Source of the DNA: Pycnococcus provasolii
Taxonomy: Eukaryota > Chlorophyta > Pseudoscourfieldiophyceae > Pseudoscourfieldiales > Pycnococcaceae
Direction: 5' to 3'
DNA length: 64,000 nucleotides
Assembly (NCBI GenBank): GCA_938743325.2
Contig: OW568862.1
Span: 1,390,201 to 1,454,200 of the forward strand
Made by a program: the position numbers and the translations under genes. The notes beneath the pieces are model-generated. The model was given only the letters and a program-made list of their open reading frames with translations. It made no database searches and was not told the origin of the DNA. Within the stretch, counting starts at the first letter, position 1. Each line of letters starts with the position of its first letter. Positions 10,054 through 19,782 of the stretch are shown one piece after another.

Positions 10054-12996
10054 TCATGCATCCGGCGGAGGCGGCTGCGGAGTTGCGCTCATTTCCTCCA
10101 AAGTGTGATCTCCATAAACAATGTTGCCGTCAGCATCTGTGATCCACTCGATGCGCACGGCGTAGTTTGTGCCTCCTATTTGAGCGTAGTCCGTACCCAA
10201 CGGGATGGGAAGCATAATCATCCCGCCGTTATTCGGAAGTTCAATGGGGATCTGGCACATCTTCGTCGACCCTTCCAATGCCGCTTTCTTTGCAATGGAG
10301 AGGAAAACCTCGTCCAGCGTAGCGAGCGTCACCTGGACATCGTTAACGCCCAGCGCGTGAGCATCCTCGTCGAGCTGACGGAGGAACGACGAAAGCCGAT
10401 CGTCCGACTCTCGCGGGATTCGGAAGTGCATGTACTTGCCGTTGCCCTTGAGAGATTTGGCAGCATCCTCGAGCTCGCCATCAATTCCATCCCGGAAATA
10501 CGTGTTCAGCATGACACGTGCAGGATCGTCGACGGCATCGTTCAAGTCGTTTGACGAAGACCCCTTGTGACCTCCAAGCATGCCACTTCCACTTCTGTCT
10601 GCACGCAGGGAGATTGCGACTGAGTAGCCTGTGCCAAACTTACGCTTCAGGCGCACGGACGACGCAAGGCACCTGAGACGTCCCCCGGCGATGATGCCAA
10701 TGCGATCCGACAAGGCGTCAGCCTCCTCCATGCTGTGCGTCGTCAACACAATCGCCCGCCCAGCCTTCGCCTCGAGGATGATGTCCCAAACATGCCTGCG
10801 GTGAATTGGATCCATGCCAGTCGTTGGCTCGTCGAGGAACACAACCTGAGGGTCGCCAATGAGCGAAATTGCAACGCTCAGGCGACGGCGCATGCCTCCG
10901 CTGTACGCACGCGTCTCAACCTTGCGATCTTTAAGCAGCTTCACTGACCCGAGAAGGTTCAGCGTTTCCTGCTCGAGCATGCCGTAGGGAAGACCTCGAA
11001 GTGCGGAGAAGAGGTACATGTGCTCCTCTCCCGTGAGCTCGCCCCACAGGATATCAAACTGCGGGCAGACGCCAATCTTCGTTCGCACGCCCCCGATGTC
11101 CGTCACGACGCTTGTGCCGTAGATGTATCCGTCGCCTGCGGTACACGGGAGCACGCCCGTCATCAGGTTAATTGTCGTGGACTTTCCAGCTCCGTTCGGA
11201 CCGAGCAGGCCAAACAGCTCCCCAGTCTTCACCTCGAACCAATTGCCCTTCACGGCGTGAAACGCGGCTCCACCACCCCTGCATCCAAGCGAATAGAATG
11301 ATTTGACGAGGCCCTGCACGAGCATGGCGGCGGACGACTGCTCGGTCGCACTCTGCTTCAGGCGCATTTCTTCCTCAGCCACATCCTCCTCAAGTGCCGA
11401 GGCATTCCCACCCGCAGATGCTGCGGCGGCGTCCGTCGCTGCCACGTCAACTGACGAAACGCTCTTCTTCATTCCTAGCAAACTCATCCAAGTTGACGGG
11501 AGGAACGGAAAGTAGAAAGGCCGGTTGACACCAAATTCGTTGGGAAGCACCTGATCGAGGTACATGGCCAGTATGGTAAAGAAGAAGAAGTCAAGCGTCA
11601 GCAGCTCGTAGCACATCTCCAGGCTGTAATCGCACGCACCAAAACTACCTTCGCTGTACACGTTGTTCTTGCAGTAGGAGTCAATCTGCGACCACTTGAT
11701 GCCACCTCGATCTGACGAGGCTGTGGCCTTCCCGAGGTCGCCTAGTCCTTTGGCCAGCAGCGTGGGTGGGAAAAATGCAAAGATGATTGGGATAGCCTTG
11801 TATTTGCCGTTCGCCGTTCCCTTGGTGAACGGCTCGCCTCCAGCCACACCAACGACGAGAGTGAGAATGAAGCCGAGCAGGAAAACGACGAAGCCGTACA
11901 TCGTTGCGAGTGCGCTCGAGCGTAGGAACACGGATGTGCAGAATCCGAATCCAGCCATGGCGAGCTGAAAGAGAAGCAGGAGTGTGAAGGTGACGCTTGA
12001 GTCGTTCTTCAGAAATAGTTGGAATCCGAACAGATTGCCCCAGGCGAGGATTAGCGCAGCCTGCACGAGGCAGACGATAAACTCGGTGACTACCCAAGAC
12101 ACCCAGTACGTAAAGTCGGACGTGCCGACGTTGCGAAGAGCCTGGCGCAGCTTCAGCTCGCGCTCGCCGACGATAGAGTTCAACTGCATGACGTACGTGA
12201 ACATGGCGGCGGCAAAGATGAACGTGGAGCCGATTGCGCCAACGAGCGAGAACGGCTCGATGGCTGGGTGCGGATACTTTCGGAACGAGACGTCCCACGT
12301 GTCAACAAAGTCGGCCTCGTCCATGCCTGCTTGCTTCAGCGTAAAACGCGTGATCTCGCGTTCCGCAGCCTGCTGCAGAGGTAGCTGCACGTAGAAGTTC
12401 GGGTCCTCGAACGTCCCTCGGGACGCCTTGACTGTGCCGTTCACCTGGATACCAAAGTCGACCTTCTTCTTGTTGTCGGGCAACGTGCTGACGGTGAATT
12501 CGATGCCGGCTTGGCATCGCTGCGTGTTGGCCAGAAGCCACGCGTCCTTCTCGGCGACAGTGGGGAAGCCTATGACTTTATCGAGTGGGATGGCCGCGTC
12601 GAGGTTGTTCTCTCGCATACCCTTGACAACCTCCTCGACGGCAGAGTCGTTGTTCGGCGTATACGCGAACGTGTAGCAAGGCGTCTTGATGTAGAACTGC
12701 TTCGTGCAGTCTGGTATTCCCCCAACGCGCTGCTTCGTTGGCACCTCGATGTTGCGGTTGCTCTCCGTTCGCCTCTCCTCCTGCTTAATCGCCTCCTCGA
12801 TGCCAAGCACGAGCAGGAGCATGACAAACGCGGAGCCAATCTGCAGAATGAGTGAACTTTTGTTGCGCCACTTGACTAGCGCGTTCTTCCAGACGAGCGC
12901 GGCAATCTGCTGCGCAAACAGCTGCGGCCCACCTATGGTTCCGTGCGACACGCGCGGCGCGTCCTTCGCGTCGGCAGCCAAGGCGGGGTCCGTCAT
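10054..12996 (-). CDS. ABCA-subfamily half-size ABC transporter
   Basis: A 980-residue transporter with one membrane domain and one ATPase domain, as in plant ABCA2-12 half-size proteins, usually linked to lipid transport. The first membrane segment is near residues 45-70 (LILQIGSAFVMLLLVLGI), followed by a loop of about 190 residues, then at least five further segments between roughly 255 and 520. The ATPase has Walker A GPNGAGKST, a Q-loop VCPQFDILW, signature YSGGMRRRLSVA, Walker B VVFLDEPTTGMD and H-switch TTHSMEEAD, all intact. The start is the ATG at 12996; the open frame continues upstream but contains no other ATG. It is head to head with a second ABCA gene. Substrate is unknown. Confidence 0.95.
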   Translation of the reverse strand: MTDPALAADAKDAPRVSHGTIGGPQLFAQQIAALVWKNALVKWRNKSSLILQIGSAFVMLLLVLGIEEAIKQEERRTESNRNIEVPTKQRVGGIPDCTKQFYIKTPCYTFAYTPNNDSAVEEVVKGMRENNLDAAIPLDKVIGFPTVAEKDAWLLANTQRCQAGIEFTVSTLPDNKKKVDFGIQVNGTVKASRGTFEDPNFYVQLPLQQAAEREITRFTLKQAGMDEADFVDTWDVSFRKYPHPAIEPFSLVGAIGSTFIFAAAMFTYVMQLNSIVGERELKLRQALRNVGTSDFTYWVSWVVTEFIVCLVQAALILAWGNLFGFQLFLKNDSSVTFTLLLLFQLAMAGFGFCTSVFLRSSALATMYGFVVFLLGFILTLVVGVAGGEPFTKGTANGKYKAIPIIFAFFPPTLLAKGLGDLGKATASSDRGGIKWSQIDSYCKNNVYSEGSFGACDYSLEMCYELLTLDFFFFTILAMYLDQVLPNEFGVNRPFYFPFLPSTWMSLLGMKKSVSSVDVAATDAAAASAGGNASALEEDVAEEEMRLKQSATEQSSAAMLVQGLVKSFYSLGCRGGGAAFHAVKGNWFEVKTGELFGLLGPNGAGKSTTINLMTGVLPCTAGDGYIYGTSVVTDIGGVRTKIGVCPQFDILWGELTGEEHMYLFSALRGLPYGMLEQETLNLLGSVKLLKDRKVETRAYSGGMRRRLSVAISLIGDPQVVFLDEPTTGMDPIHRRHVWDIILEAKAGRAIVLTTHSMEEADALSDRIGIIAGGRLRCLASSVRLKRKFGTGYSVAISLRADRSGSGMLGGHKGSSSNDLNDAVDDPARVMLNTYFRDGIDGELEDAAKSLKGNGKYMHFRIPRESDDRLSSFLRQLDEDAHALGVNDVQVTLATLDEVFLSIAKKAALEGSTKMCQIPIELPNNGGMIMLPIPLGTDYAQIGGTNYAVRIEWITDADGNIVYGDHTLEEMSATPQPPPPDA

Positions 12997-13438
12997 GGAG
13001 GTTGGATGGTGGTGGGGGAGGTATCGGAAGGCGGAAAGGGGGAGGAGCGGAGGAGGGGAGGGCAGTTCGTTTTCCAAGCCTTGCCTTGCCGCAGGGTGAT
13101 GGTGATGGATGCCATGTGGAAGGGGAAGGGGCACTGATCAACTGATCAACGGATTCCCTGCCCCTCTTCCCACCACGCATTGCCCATCCGTCATCCACCG
13201 TGGGCCGGACAACTGGCAACTGTGGCAAGGGATTGCTCCCTACCATCCTACCTCCTACCACGGGTTGCGCGTGCCTCTCGTGATTCCCGTCTCCAGAAGA
13301 ACCTGCTCGGTGCTCCTCCCAACCCCGCACTGAGAAACAAAGCAAAGCAAAGCAGACAAAGCAAAGCGGCGCAAGAGGCAATCCTCCGCCGCTCAGCGCA
13401 CGGGTCTCCGCTTACCGCAGGTGTCGCGTGCTGCAGCC
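12997..13438. promoter_or_regulatory. Shared divergent promoter region of the two ABCA genes
   Basis: The 442 bp between two head-to-head ATGs contain no supported gene and must hold both promoters, so the two transporters are likely co-regulated. I see purine- and pyrimidine-rich tracts but no core element I can name with confidence. Confidence 0.6.
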
Positions 13439-16400
13439 ATGGACGGCAGTCGCGGCCAAACAGTCTCTTCAGGCTTTCGCGAGCAAACGCGAGCTCTCCT
13501 TCTGAAGAATGCGGTGCTGCAGAAGCGAAACTACTGCACAAATATTTGCATCGTAATCACGCCGCTCATATTCAGCTTGGTGATTCTTGGCATCCAGTTT
13601 GCCATCGACACGCTGTTTTTGAGCAACGATGACTTTAAGTGCGGCTGCCAGTGTACCAAGTTAAAGGTTAGGTGGGGCACTAAGAAGGAATTCGATTTGC
13701 AGGATTACGGTGGCGAGGACTTTCCAGACACGCTTGAAGCAGATGGCGTCAGGTTTCGTCCGACTGACCTGTACTCTGAAAATACCCGCGGCATATCGTG
13801 TCTTTTGAAAAACAAAAATAAGTGTGCTTCCAAGTACAGCACTGCGTCGCAGGTGGCATGGTGTCCTCTAGAGAGTCCGAACCAGATACAGCCCACGCTG
13901 CAGATGCCCAAGTCACAGTACCGCGCGACAGACGGTCTCGACGCAAACGCTTGTGGCAAAGGGCACAGTGGCGACCCTCGGAATCCGACCAAGGAGGCTC
14001 ATTATGCCGATGATCCCGCGCGCTGCCCGGCGACTTTGCTGGTGAGCAGCAACACCGCCAGCGCCGCTGCGAAGCAATCGCTGCTCGACGGTCTTGGTGA
14101 ACCTTCACAACTCACTGACGTAAGTGGTGACTCCGAAAACCCCCTGCTGGCTATGATTGAAGAGCTCAACAAGTTGACAGGTTCTGACCAGGAGGCGGCG
14201 GCGGCGGCGAACAAAACAAGCACCAGGCGGCAGAGGCTTGCCTCGAATGATGGAGATGGTGATCAAGACGATGGCGAAGATGACAAGTCCATGCAATCGA
14301 GATTCGAGGGCATGACAATGGAGTCGATTCAGCAGATGTTTAGCTTAACTTCGCAGATGTGGTCCGCAATCAGAAGTGAGGTTGGCCAGCTCGGGACGAC
14401 TTTGGAACGTGGAATCACGCGATTTACCCAGATTGAGCTCTCCGGCGACGATGTGGACTTTTACTACGCAAAGTGCGACAAGCTGCCCGAAAGCCTCAAG
14501 ACTGCGCTGTTCGATCTTGGCACAAACTCGGGCACGGGACCACTTCTCTGCGTTGACAAGAATGTGCACGAAACATCAGGATTTGATGCGATGCGGCGTA
14601 TGCTTTACAACGGCTATGGATACGGCGCGATGGAAAGCAATACCATCAAGCGAGGCAGTGGCGTGATCCGCCAATACGTCGGCGCGATTGACTTTGCCGA
14701 CGCTGATCCGAGCGCGAAGGGGGGTAAGTTCAACCTAGACATCATGTACAATGGCACAACTATTGAAGAAGAAGGTGGTGGTGGTGATGGACCACAGTCG
14801 TACTGGCGCGACTTGACGGAATTGCAGAACATGGCAACGCGCTCTTTCGTTAAGGCTTCGATTGAGCGCGTTTCCGGCTCGAAGATTCGTGGAGACCACG
14901 TTCCCGCCCGTTACATGTACACGCGCGAGATGCCTAAGCAAGGAACGAGCTTGCGCCTCGAGTTTTCAACTTTCTTGGGTCCGCTGTTCTACACGTGGCT
15001 GCTTCAAATCCTGCTTCCAATCATGGCTGGGCAGATGGTGCAGGAGAAGGAGAACCGCCTTCGCGTCATCATGCGCATGCACGGTCTCGGCGATGGCGCA
15101 TACTGGCTGATTAATCTTGGATACTGGCTGGTGATGCACATGCTGTACTCGGCGATGGTGCTCGGATTTGGCCACATGGTGAACATCAGCTTCTTCACCA
15201 TGAACGACTCGGGAGTCATGTACATGGGTTTCCTCATGTTCTCCCTCGTGCAGATGGCCACCGCGGTTTTGATCACATCGATATTCTCCAATGCTCGTTC
15301 GGCATCGACGTTCTGCGTCGTGCTTCTGCTTGCAACGGGCCTGCTCGGAGAATTTTTAGTTTCGCCGTACATTGAGTCGCACGAGAAGGGCAACTTCCCC
15401 TCCGCGGCGCTTTGGATTGTTCAGCTCATCCCGTCGTTTGGACTGTACCGCATGCTGTGGGAATTTGCGCAGTACTCGTTTCTTGGCGTGTACACGAACG
15501 AATTTGGCATCACGTGGGACATCGTGAGCAGCGACAACTCTTGCCACGTCGCGCCGCTTCTTGGTCTGTTTGCGCTCGAGACGGCTGTCATCATGCTCGT
15601 CAGCCTGTACGTCGACCAGACGTTCGCAACGGGGGGAGGCGTTCCGAAGCACTGGCTCTTTCCCCTTCACATGATGGGCATTCTGAAGCCGCCAAGCGGC
15701 GGCAGTCTGTTGGCGGATGATATGAGCTCTAGCATTGGCCCGAGTGGCATGGATGTCGAGGGCAAGGTGCTGAATCGCCAGAAATCCGCCGACACTGACG
15801 ACGTCGCGGAGGCGAGGTTGCACGCGGAGTCGCAGAGCTTGGGAAGCACGGAGTGCGCGATTGTGATGAAGCAAATCAGCATGTGCTACCCGGCTCGGGG
15901 TGGCATGCCCCCGAAGGTTGCGTGCGACAGCCTGAGCCTTGCCATCGAGCGCGGGGAGTGCTTCGGCTTGCTCGGCCCCAACGGCGCGGGGAAGAGCACG
16001 GTCATCAACATGCTCACGGGGTTGATGTCGCAGACGTCTGGCACGGCGTACGTCGAGAACATGGAGCTTGGGCTGCAGATGACGGACATCTACAAGCTGA
16101 TGGGCGTGTGTCCTCAGCACGACCTCCTCTGGCCGACGTTGACAGCTGCCGAGCACCTTAACTTTTACGGGAGATTGAAAAAGCTCGTGGGTGCAGAGCT
16201 GAAGGCTGCCGTGGACGAGGGTTTGGCGGCGGTGAATCTGCTCAACGTTGCAAACAAGCGCGTCGGCGAATTTTCGGGTGGCATGAAGCGTCGCCTGAGC
16301 GTGGCCATTTCTCTGATGGGAAAGCCAAAGGTGGTGTACATGGACGAGCCTTCGACGGGCCTTGATCCGGCAAGCCGCAAGGCTCTGTGGAAGGTGATCA

Positions 16401-16828
16401 AGGCGGCGAAGAAGAACACGTGCATGATTTTGACGACGCACAGCATGGAGGAGGCTGGCGAGCTCTGCGACCGTCTGGGCATTTTCGTCGGTGGAAAAAT
16501 GCAGTGCGTGGGAAGTCCGCGCGAGCTGACGAGCCGCTACGGCGGATTTCTGATTCTGAACATACTGGGTCCTGCGGAAATGATGGATTCCGTTTCGAAT
16601 TTTATGAGAAGTCTCGCAAGAGGGGCGAGAAGGACGTACGCACTGGGTGGGCTGAGCAAGTGGGAAATTCCTTTGAGCGAGGCGAACTTGAGCGCGACGT
16701 TTTCTGCCATCGAGGGTGCGAAGTCGACTCTTAAAATTGACGACTGGAGCGTGTCCAACCTGACGCTCGAGGAGGTGTTCATTAAGGTTTGCCGTGACGC
16801 AGGGATTGACACGGGGAGCATAGACTAG
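13439..16828 (+). CDS. ABCA-subfamily half-size ABC transporter, second copy
   Basis: An 1129-residue protein. The first membrane segment is near residues 35-60 (ICIVITPLIFSLVILGIQFA), followed by an unusually long non-membrane region of about 450 residues with acidic low-complexity stretches. A block of membrane segments starts near residue 510; the plant-ABCA motif KENRLRVIMRMHGLGDGAYW lies between the first two. The ATPase has Walker A GPNGAGKSTVINM, Q-loop VCPQHDLLW, signature FSGGMKRRLSVA, Walker B VVYMDEPSTGLDP and H-loop TTHSMEEAG. The start is the ATG at 13439 (cagccATGG). It is clearly paralogous to the divergent neighbour in the ATPase but far from identical, so the duplication is old. 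Confidence 0.95.
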   Translation: MDGSRGQTVSSGFREQTRALLLKNAVLQKRNYCTNICIVITPLIFSLVILGIQFAIDTLFLSNDDFKCGCQCTKLKVRWGTKKEFDLQDYGGEDFPDTLEADGVRFRPTDLYSENTRGISCLLKNKNKCASKYSTASQVAWCPLESPNQIQPTLQMPKSQYRATDGLDANACGKGHSGDPRNPTKEAHYADDPARCPATLLVSSNTASAAAKQSLLDGLGEPSQLTDVSGDSENPLLAMIEELNKLTGSDQEAAAAANKTSTRRQRLASNDGDGDQDDGEDDKSMQSRFEGMTMESIQQMFSLTSQMWSAIRSEVGQLGTTLERGITRFTQIELSGDDVDFYYAKCDKLPESLKTALFDLGTNSGTGPLLCVDKNVHETSGFDAMRRMLYNGYGYGAMESNTIKRGSGVIRQYVGAIDFADADPSAKGGKFNLDIMYNGTTIEEEGGGGDGPQSYWRDLTELQNMATRSFVKASIERVSGSKIRGDHVPARYMYTREMPKQGTSLRLEFSTFLGPLFYTWLLQILLPIMAGQMVQEKENRLRVIMRMHGLGDGAYWLINLGYWLVMHMLYSAMVLGFGHMVNISFFTMNDSGVMYMGFLMFSLVQMATAVLITSIFSNARSASTFCVVLLLATGLLGEFLVSPYIESHEKGNFPSAALWIVQLIPSFGLYRMLWEFAQYSFLGVYTNEFGITWDIVSSDNSCHVAPLLGLFALETAVIMLVSLYVDQTFATGGGVPKHWLFPLHMMGILKPPSGGSLLADDMSSSIGPSGMDVEGKVLNRQKSADTDDVAEARLHAESQSLGSTECAIVMKQISMCYPARGGMPPKVACDSLSLAIERGECFGLLGPNGAGKSTVINMLTGLMSQTSGTAYVENMELGLQMTDIYKLMGVCPQHDLLWPTLTAAEHLNFYGRLKKLVGAELKAAVDEGLAAVNLLNVANKRVGEFSGGMKRRLSVAISLMGKPKVVYMDEPSTGLDPASRKALWKVIKAAKKNTCMILTTHSMEEAGELCDRLGIFVGGKMQCVGSPRELTSRYGGFLILNILGPAEMMDSVSNFMRSLARGARRTYALGGLSKWEIPLSEANLSATFSAIEGAKSTLKIDDWSVSNLTLEEVFIKVCRDAGIDTGSID

Positions 16829-16947
16829 AGACGATGGATAGGAGGAAGAGAATGGAATGTGGAAGAAAAAAAGGCGTGAGGAACGACCGACCGACCGATT
16901 GACTACCCAGTCGATTGACTGAACGAACGAACATATTGATGATTCGA

Positions 16948-17009
16948 TGGAGGGAGGGAGGGAGGGAGGGAGGGAGGGAGAGAGAGAGAGAGAGGGAGAG
17001 AGAGAGAGA
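16948..17009. repeat. (GGGA)n-(GA)n microsatellite
   Basis: A GGGA tetranucleotide run passes into GA dinucleotides in the gap between the convergent ABCA and hydrolase genes. No gene is present. Confidence 0.95.
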
Positions 17010-17104
17010 AATAGTGTGTGAATGAGTAAAAATGATGGAAGAAATCATTTACTTGTTGTTACTAGACTACTTTTTGCAACTTGTGTTTATTTTTTTAATT
17101 GTTT

Positions 17105-18526
17105 TTATTCCAAGTCAGATACGATGAACGTGTCGTCGTCGTGCATGCCATCTTCGCTGGATGGCGTTCGAGCGAGCTGGCCAGATGACGACGAGCGTGA
17201 GCGATCATCCTCGCCACTGCTTCGTCCTATGAGCACGCTATCAGGCGTCATTCCGTACTCTCGTATTCTGTTCAGATTCTTTTCTCGGCTCCTCCTCCTC
17301 TCAAACTTGTGCATTTCATGCATCGCAGCAGAGAGCGCGGAGGCGCCACGCCACGTTCCAAACGACGTTCCAAACACGTCAGATTCGTTTCCAAACACGT
17401 CAGATTCGTCGTCGCCAGAACTGTCGTTGTCAACGCCCCAGGCTAACGTTGTTTGTTGGCGCATGTGTGCTCCGGGCACCGCCTGCGGCGGCGAAGCGGC
17501 AATGGTGGACAAGTTGGTGATGGTCATGTTGCGCGGCATCGTCTTGGGGGCTGTCGACGACGTCGGCGGCGGCAGCGGCGGCGGCGGCGGGGTGTTTGCG
17601 GTGGCTGTAGTGTACGGTGGGATGGCCGTGGGCATGGACATTGGGGCGGCGTTGAAGTGATGGCAAGCTGGAGAGAGGCTGTCGTGGAAGTCGGTGTCGC
17701 GAGGTGTGGTGGAGCGTATGGGAACAGCTGTCGTGTACCTAGGAGGACGTGGTGGTGCGGAAATGGGGACGGAGACGGAGACGGAAACGGGGACGGGTGC
17801 GGTTGCTTCTGGTGGCACGGACGCCGCGCTGTTGTTGTTCCAAGCGCGATCAAGACCCACGGCGAAGGCATCCGCCTCCCTCTCCGCAGCCCGGTCGAGC
17901 TCGTCGAGCGTGACGTTGGGGAAGAGGTACCCCACGTAAAGCGAAAGCGCCGCGCGATGTCTCTCGACGCCACGGTCGCCGCAGCACTCGCTCACAATGG
18001 CGGTGCGAAAGCCGTGCAACATTGCGCCGTACGCGGTGTGGTTCACGCAAACGCTCGTAATCAGCCCGCACACAATCACGGTGTTCACCTCCATGCAACG
18101 CAGCATGCTTGCCAGGTCGCTACCTGGCGCCGAGCCCGTGACGGACAGAAACGCGTTGAAGTTGTCTTTGACAATCACCGGCTCCCCAGGTATGGGTGCA
18201 GCCCAAGGTTCGCCCTCCATGGGCTCGATTTCGATTTTGTCGCGTTCCGGGTGCAGCTTTGAGAACTGTTCTAGCCAGGGGGACAATGCCATTGCGTACG
18301 ACGCTCGGATGTGCACGACGTTTGCGCCACGCGACCGCGCTGCAGAAAGAAGACGCGTCATGTTCTTGGGAAGCTGCGGGAAAGAGTCGTGCACCTCAGG
18401 GACATCGCGCCAGTAGCAAGGCTGAACGTCAACAACGAGCAAGGCTGTACCACGGCAGAGCGAAACGGGACCGACGGGTGTGATCGCACCTCCACAAGCC
18501 GTGTCATTGTGCGGACGCGGCACCAT
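17105..18526 (-). CDS. Isochorismatase-family cysteine hydrolase with a long disordered tail
   Basis: A 473-residue protein. Residues about 25-225 are an isochorismatase-like hydrolase fold: LLVVDVQPCYW carries the catalytic Asp, VIVKDNFNAF the Lys, and VCGLITSVCVNHTAYGAMLHGF the nucleophilic Cys, so the triad is intact. The family includes nicotinamidases, ureidoacrylate hydrolases and isochorismatases; I cannot choose among them, because the metal-binding DxH of nicotinamidase is not evident. The remaining 250 residues are Pro/Ser/Thr-rich disorder with a short repeat (ESDVFG twice) and a basic segment (KFERRRSREKNLNRIREYG). Such a tail is not typical for this family and may be regulatory. 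Confidence 0.87.
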   Translation of the reverse strand: MVPRPHNDTACGGAITPVGPVSLCRGTALLVVDVQPCYWRDVPEVHDSFPQLPKNMTRLLSAARSRGANVVHIRASYAMALSPWLEQFSKLHPERDKIEIEPMEGEPWAAPIPGEPVIVKDNFNAFLSVTGSAPGSDLASMLRCMEVNTVIVCGLITSVCVNHTAYGAMLHGFRTAIVSECCGDRGVERHRAALSLYVGYLFPNVTLDELDRAAEREADAFAVGLDRAWNNNSAASVPPEATAPVPVSVSVSVPISAPPRPPRYTTAVPIRSTTPRDTDFHDSLSPACHHFNAAPMSMPTAIPPYTTATANTPPPPPLPPPTSSTAPKTMPRNMTITNLSTIAASPPQAVPGAHMRQQTTLAWGVDNDSSGDDESDVFGNESDVFGTSFGTWRGASALSAAMHEMHKFERRRSREKNLNRIREYGMTPDSVLIGRSSGEDDRSRSSSSGQLARTPSSEDGMHDDDTFIVSDLE

Positions 18527-19344
18527 ATACTTGTTCTATTTATCTTTTTTGCTTAGAAATGAGTGCAGTATTTCGCGACCGCACGCCCTACGAAAACACA
18601 CCCGCCACGTGAGAGAGGTGAGTTGCGGCTGCTGCGCGTTGAGGCTTTTTGCACGCCCGTGACACGGGATGTCTCGCTCGAAGGAGGAGGGAGGGACAGG
18701 GCAGGGCAGGGCAGGGACGCGCGGTCGGAAAGGGACGGACGTTCTTCCCTGCGAACGCTTCGTTGCCGGATAGGGGCTCACAATTCGCTCGGATTTGAAG
18801 GGGCTCGCCGTTCTTTCTAGCCATGCAAAATCGGGAATCGGCCTTGACGCGCTCCGCTCCACGCGCCCGAGTCAGGAATCGGGTTGTCCAGATTTTTCTC
18901 TTGTCTCGACCGAGCAAAAAGAAAACCTGCCAACCTGGAAAACAGTCGGCATTTTGCGGCTTTCGGGTTTCCCGCAGGTGTTTCCCGCTTCAGGATGTCA
19001 TCTCCAGAGTTGGGCGGGATTCGACCGTGCGGCGCGTTCTGCGCGTTTTAGAAGAAGAAGAAGATGGCGGCGCGGCACGGGTGGCGCTGCTCCTCGGAAG
19101 GGCATATATAAATATATGGGTGATGTGAAGTTACGTGATTTTCGTGTTAAGGTATCACCGTATCATATCGTAGTTCGTATATCATGCTATCGTAGATCAT
19201 ATGTATTATAGTTACATGCCAGTAATGTACACTCTTTTTTATCTGGAGCAAGTCTTGAGTAGCATTCATGATTGACCAGGCAGCAGCAACGTACTCAAGC
19301 ACAACCTTTTGTAAGCCTCAAAGTCCTTGTCCGTCATCCTTTTG
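18527..19344. other. Intergenic region before copia copy 1
   Basis: About 820 bp with no supported gene. It contains a short GGGCA repeat (about 18697-18716) and becomes AT-rich after 19090, including a TATATAAATATAT stretch. Candidate frames here are short, overlap each other and show no motifs. The last five bases before the LTR (TTTTG) would be one target-site duplication, but the partner is missing because the other end of the element is truncated. Confidence 0.5.
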
Positions 19345-19559
19345 TGTGGCAGGTGGCGCCTTGAGTTGCCGCGGTACGCTCTGCCGCGCGTACACTTACG
19401 AAGGAGTACTTAAGGTAAACCGGAAAAGGTGAGAGTTACACGTAAAGGGAAACAAAGACAACCGTTCCTAAGGCGGCTATCCCCGGGGACTTACCCGGGG
19501 GCCTTAGGGGTCAAGAGCCTCGTTCGGCGTTAACCACCTGAATTAGGGGTTAAGCCACA
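19345..19559 (-). repeat. 3' LTR of copia copy 1
   Basis: 215 bp bounded by the inverted termini TGTGGC and GCCACA. Compared with the 216-bp LTRs of copy 2 it has one base less in an A-run and a few substitutions around a GGGG/CCCC hairpin. Confidence 0.93.
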
Positions 19560-19782
19560 CACCACCCACGCCGAACAGGCGAAGGTGCTGCACGTGTAAG
19601 GTAAAACTGAAGGTAAAAGAAAAACCACAAAAGGTGGAAAAGAAACCGAAAACGAAAATGAAACCGATGAGGACACTGTCCGGCCAATGCCATGCATGGA
19701 CCCAAAATTGCCACGAAGGCGTATAAACAAAAAGAAAAGAAAAGAAAAGATGAGAGAGCGTCAGGGTGATCAGTCCTGCGCA

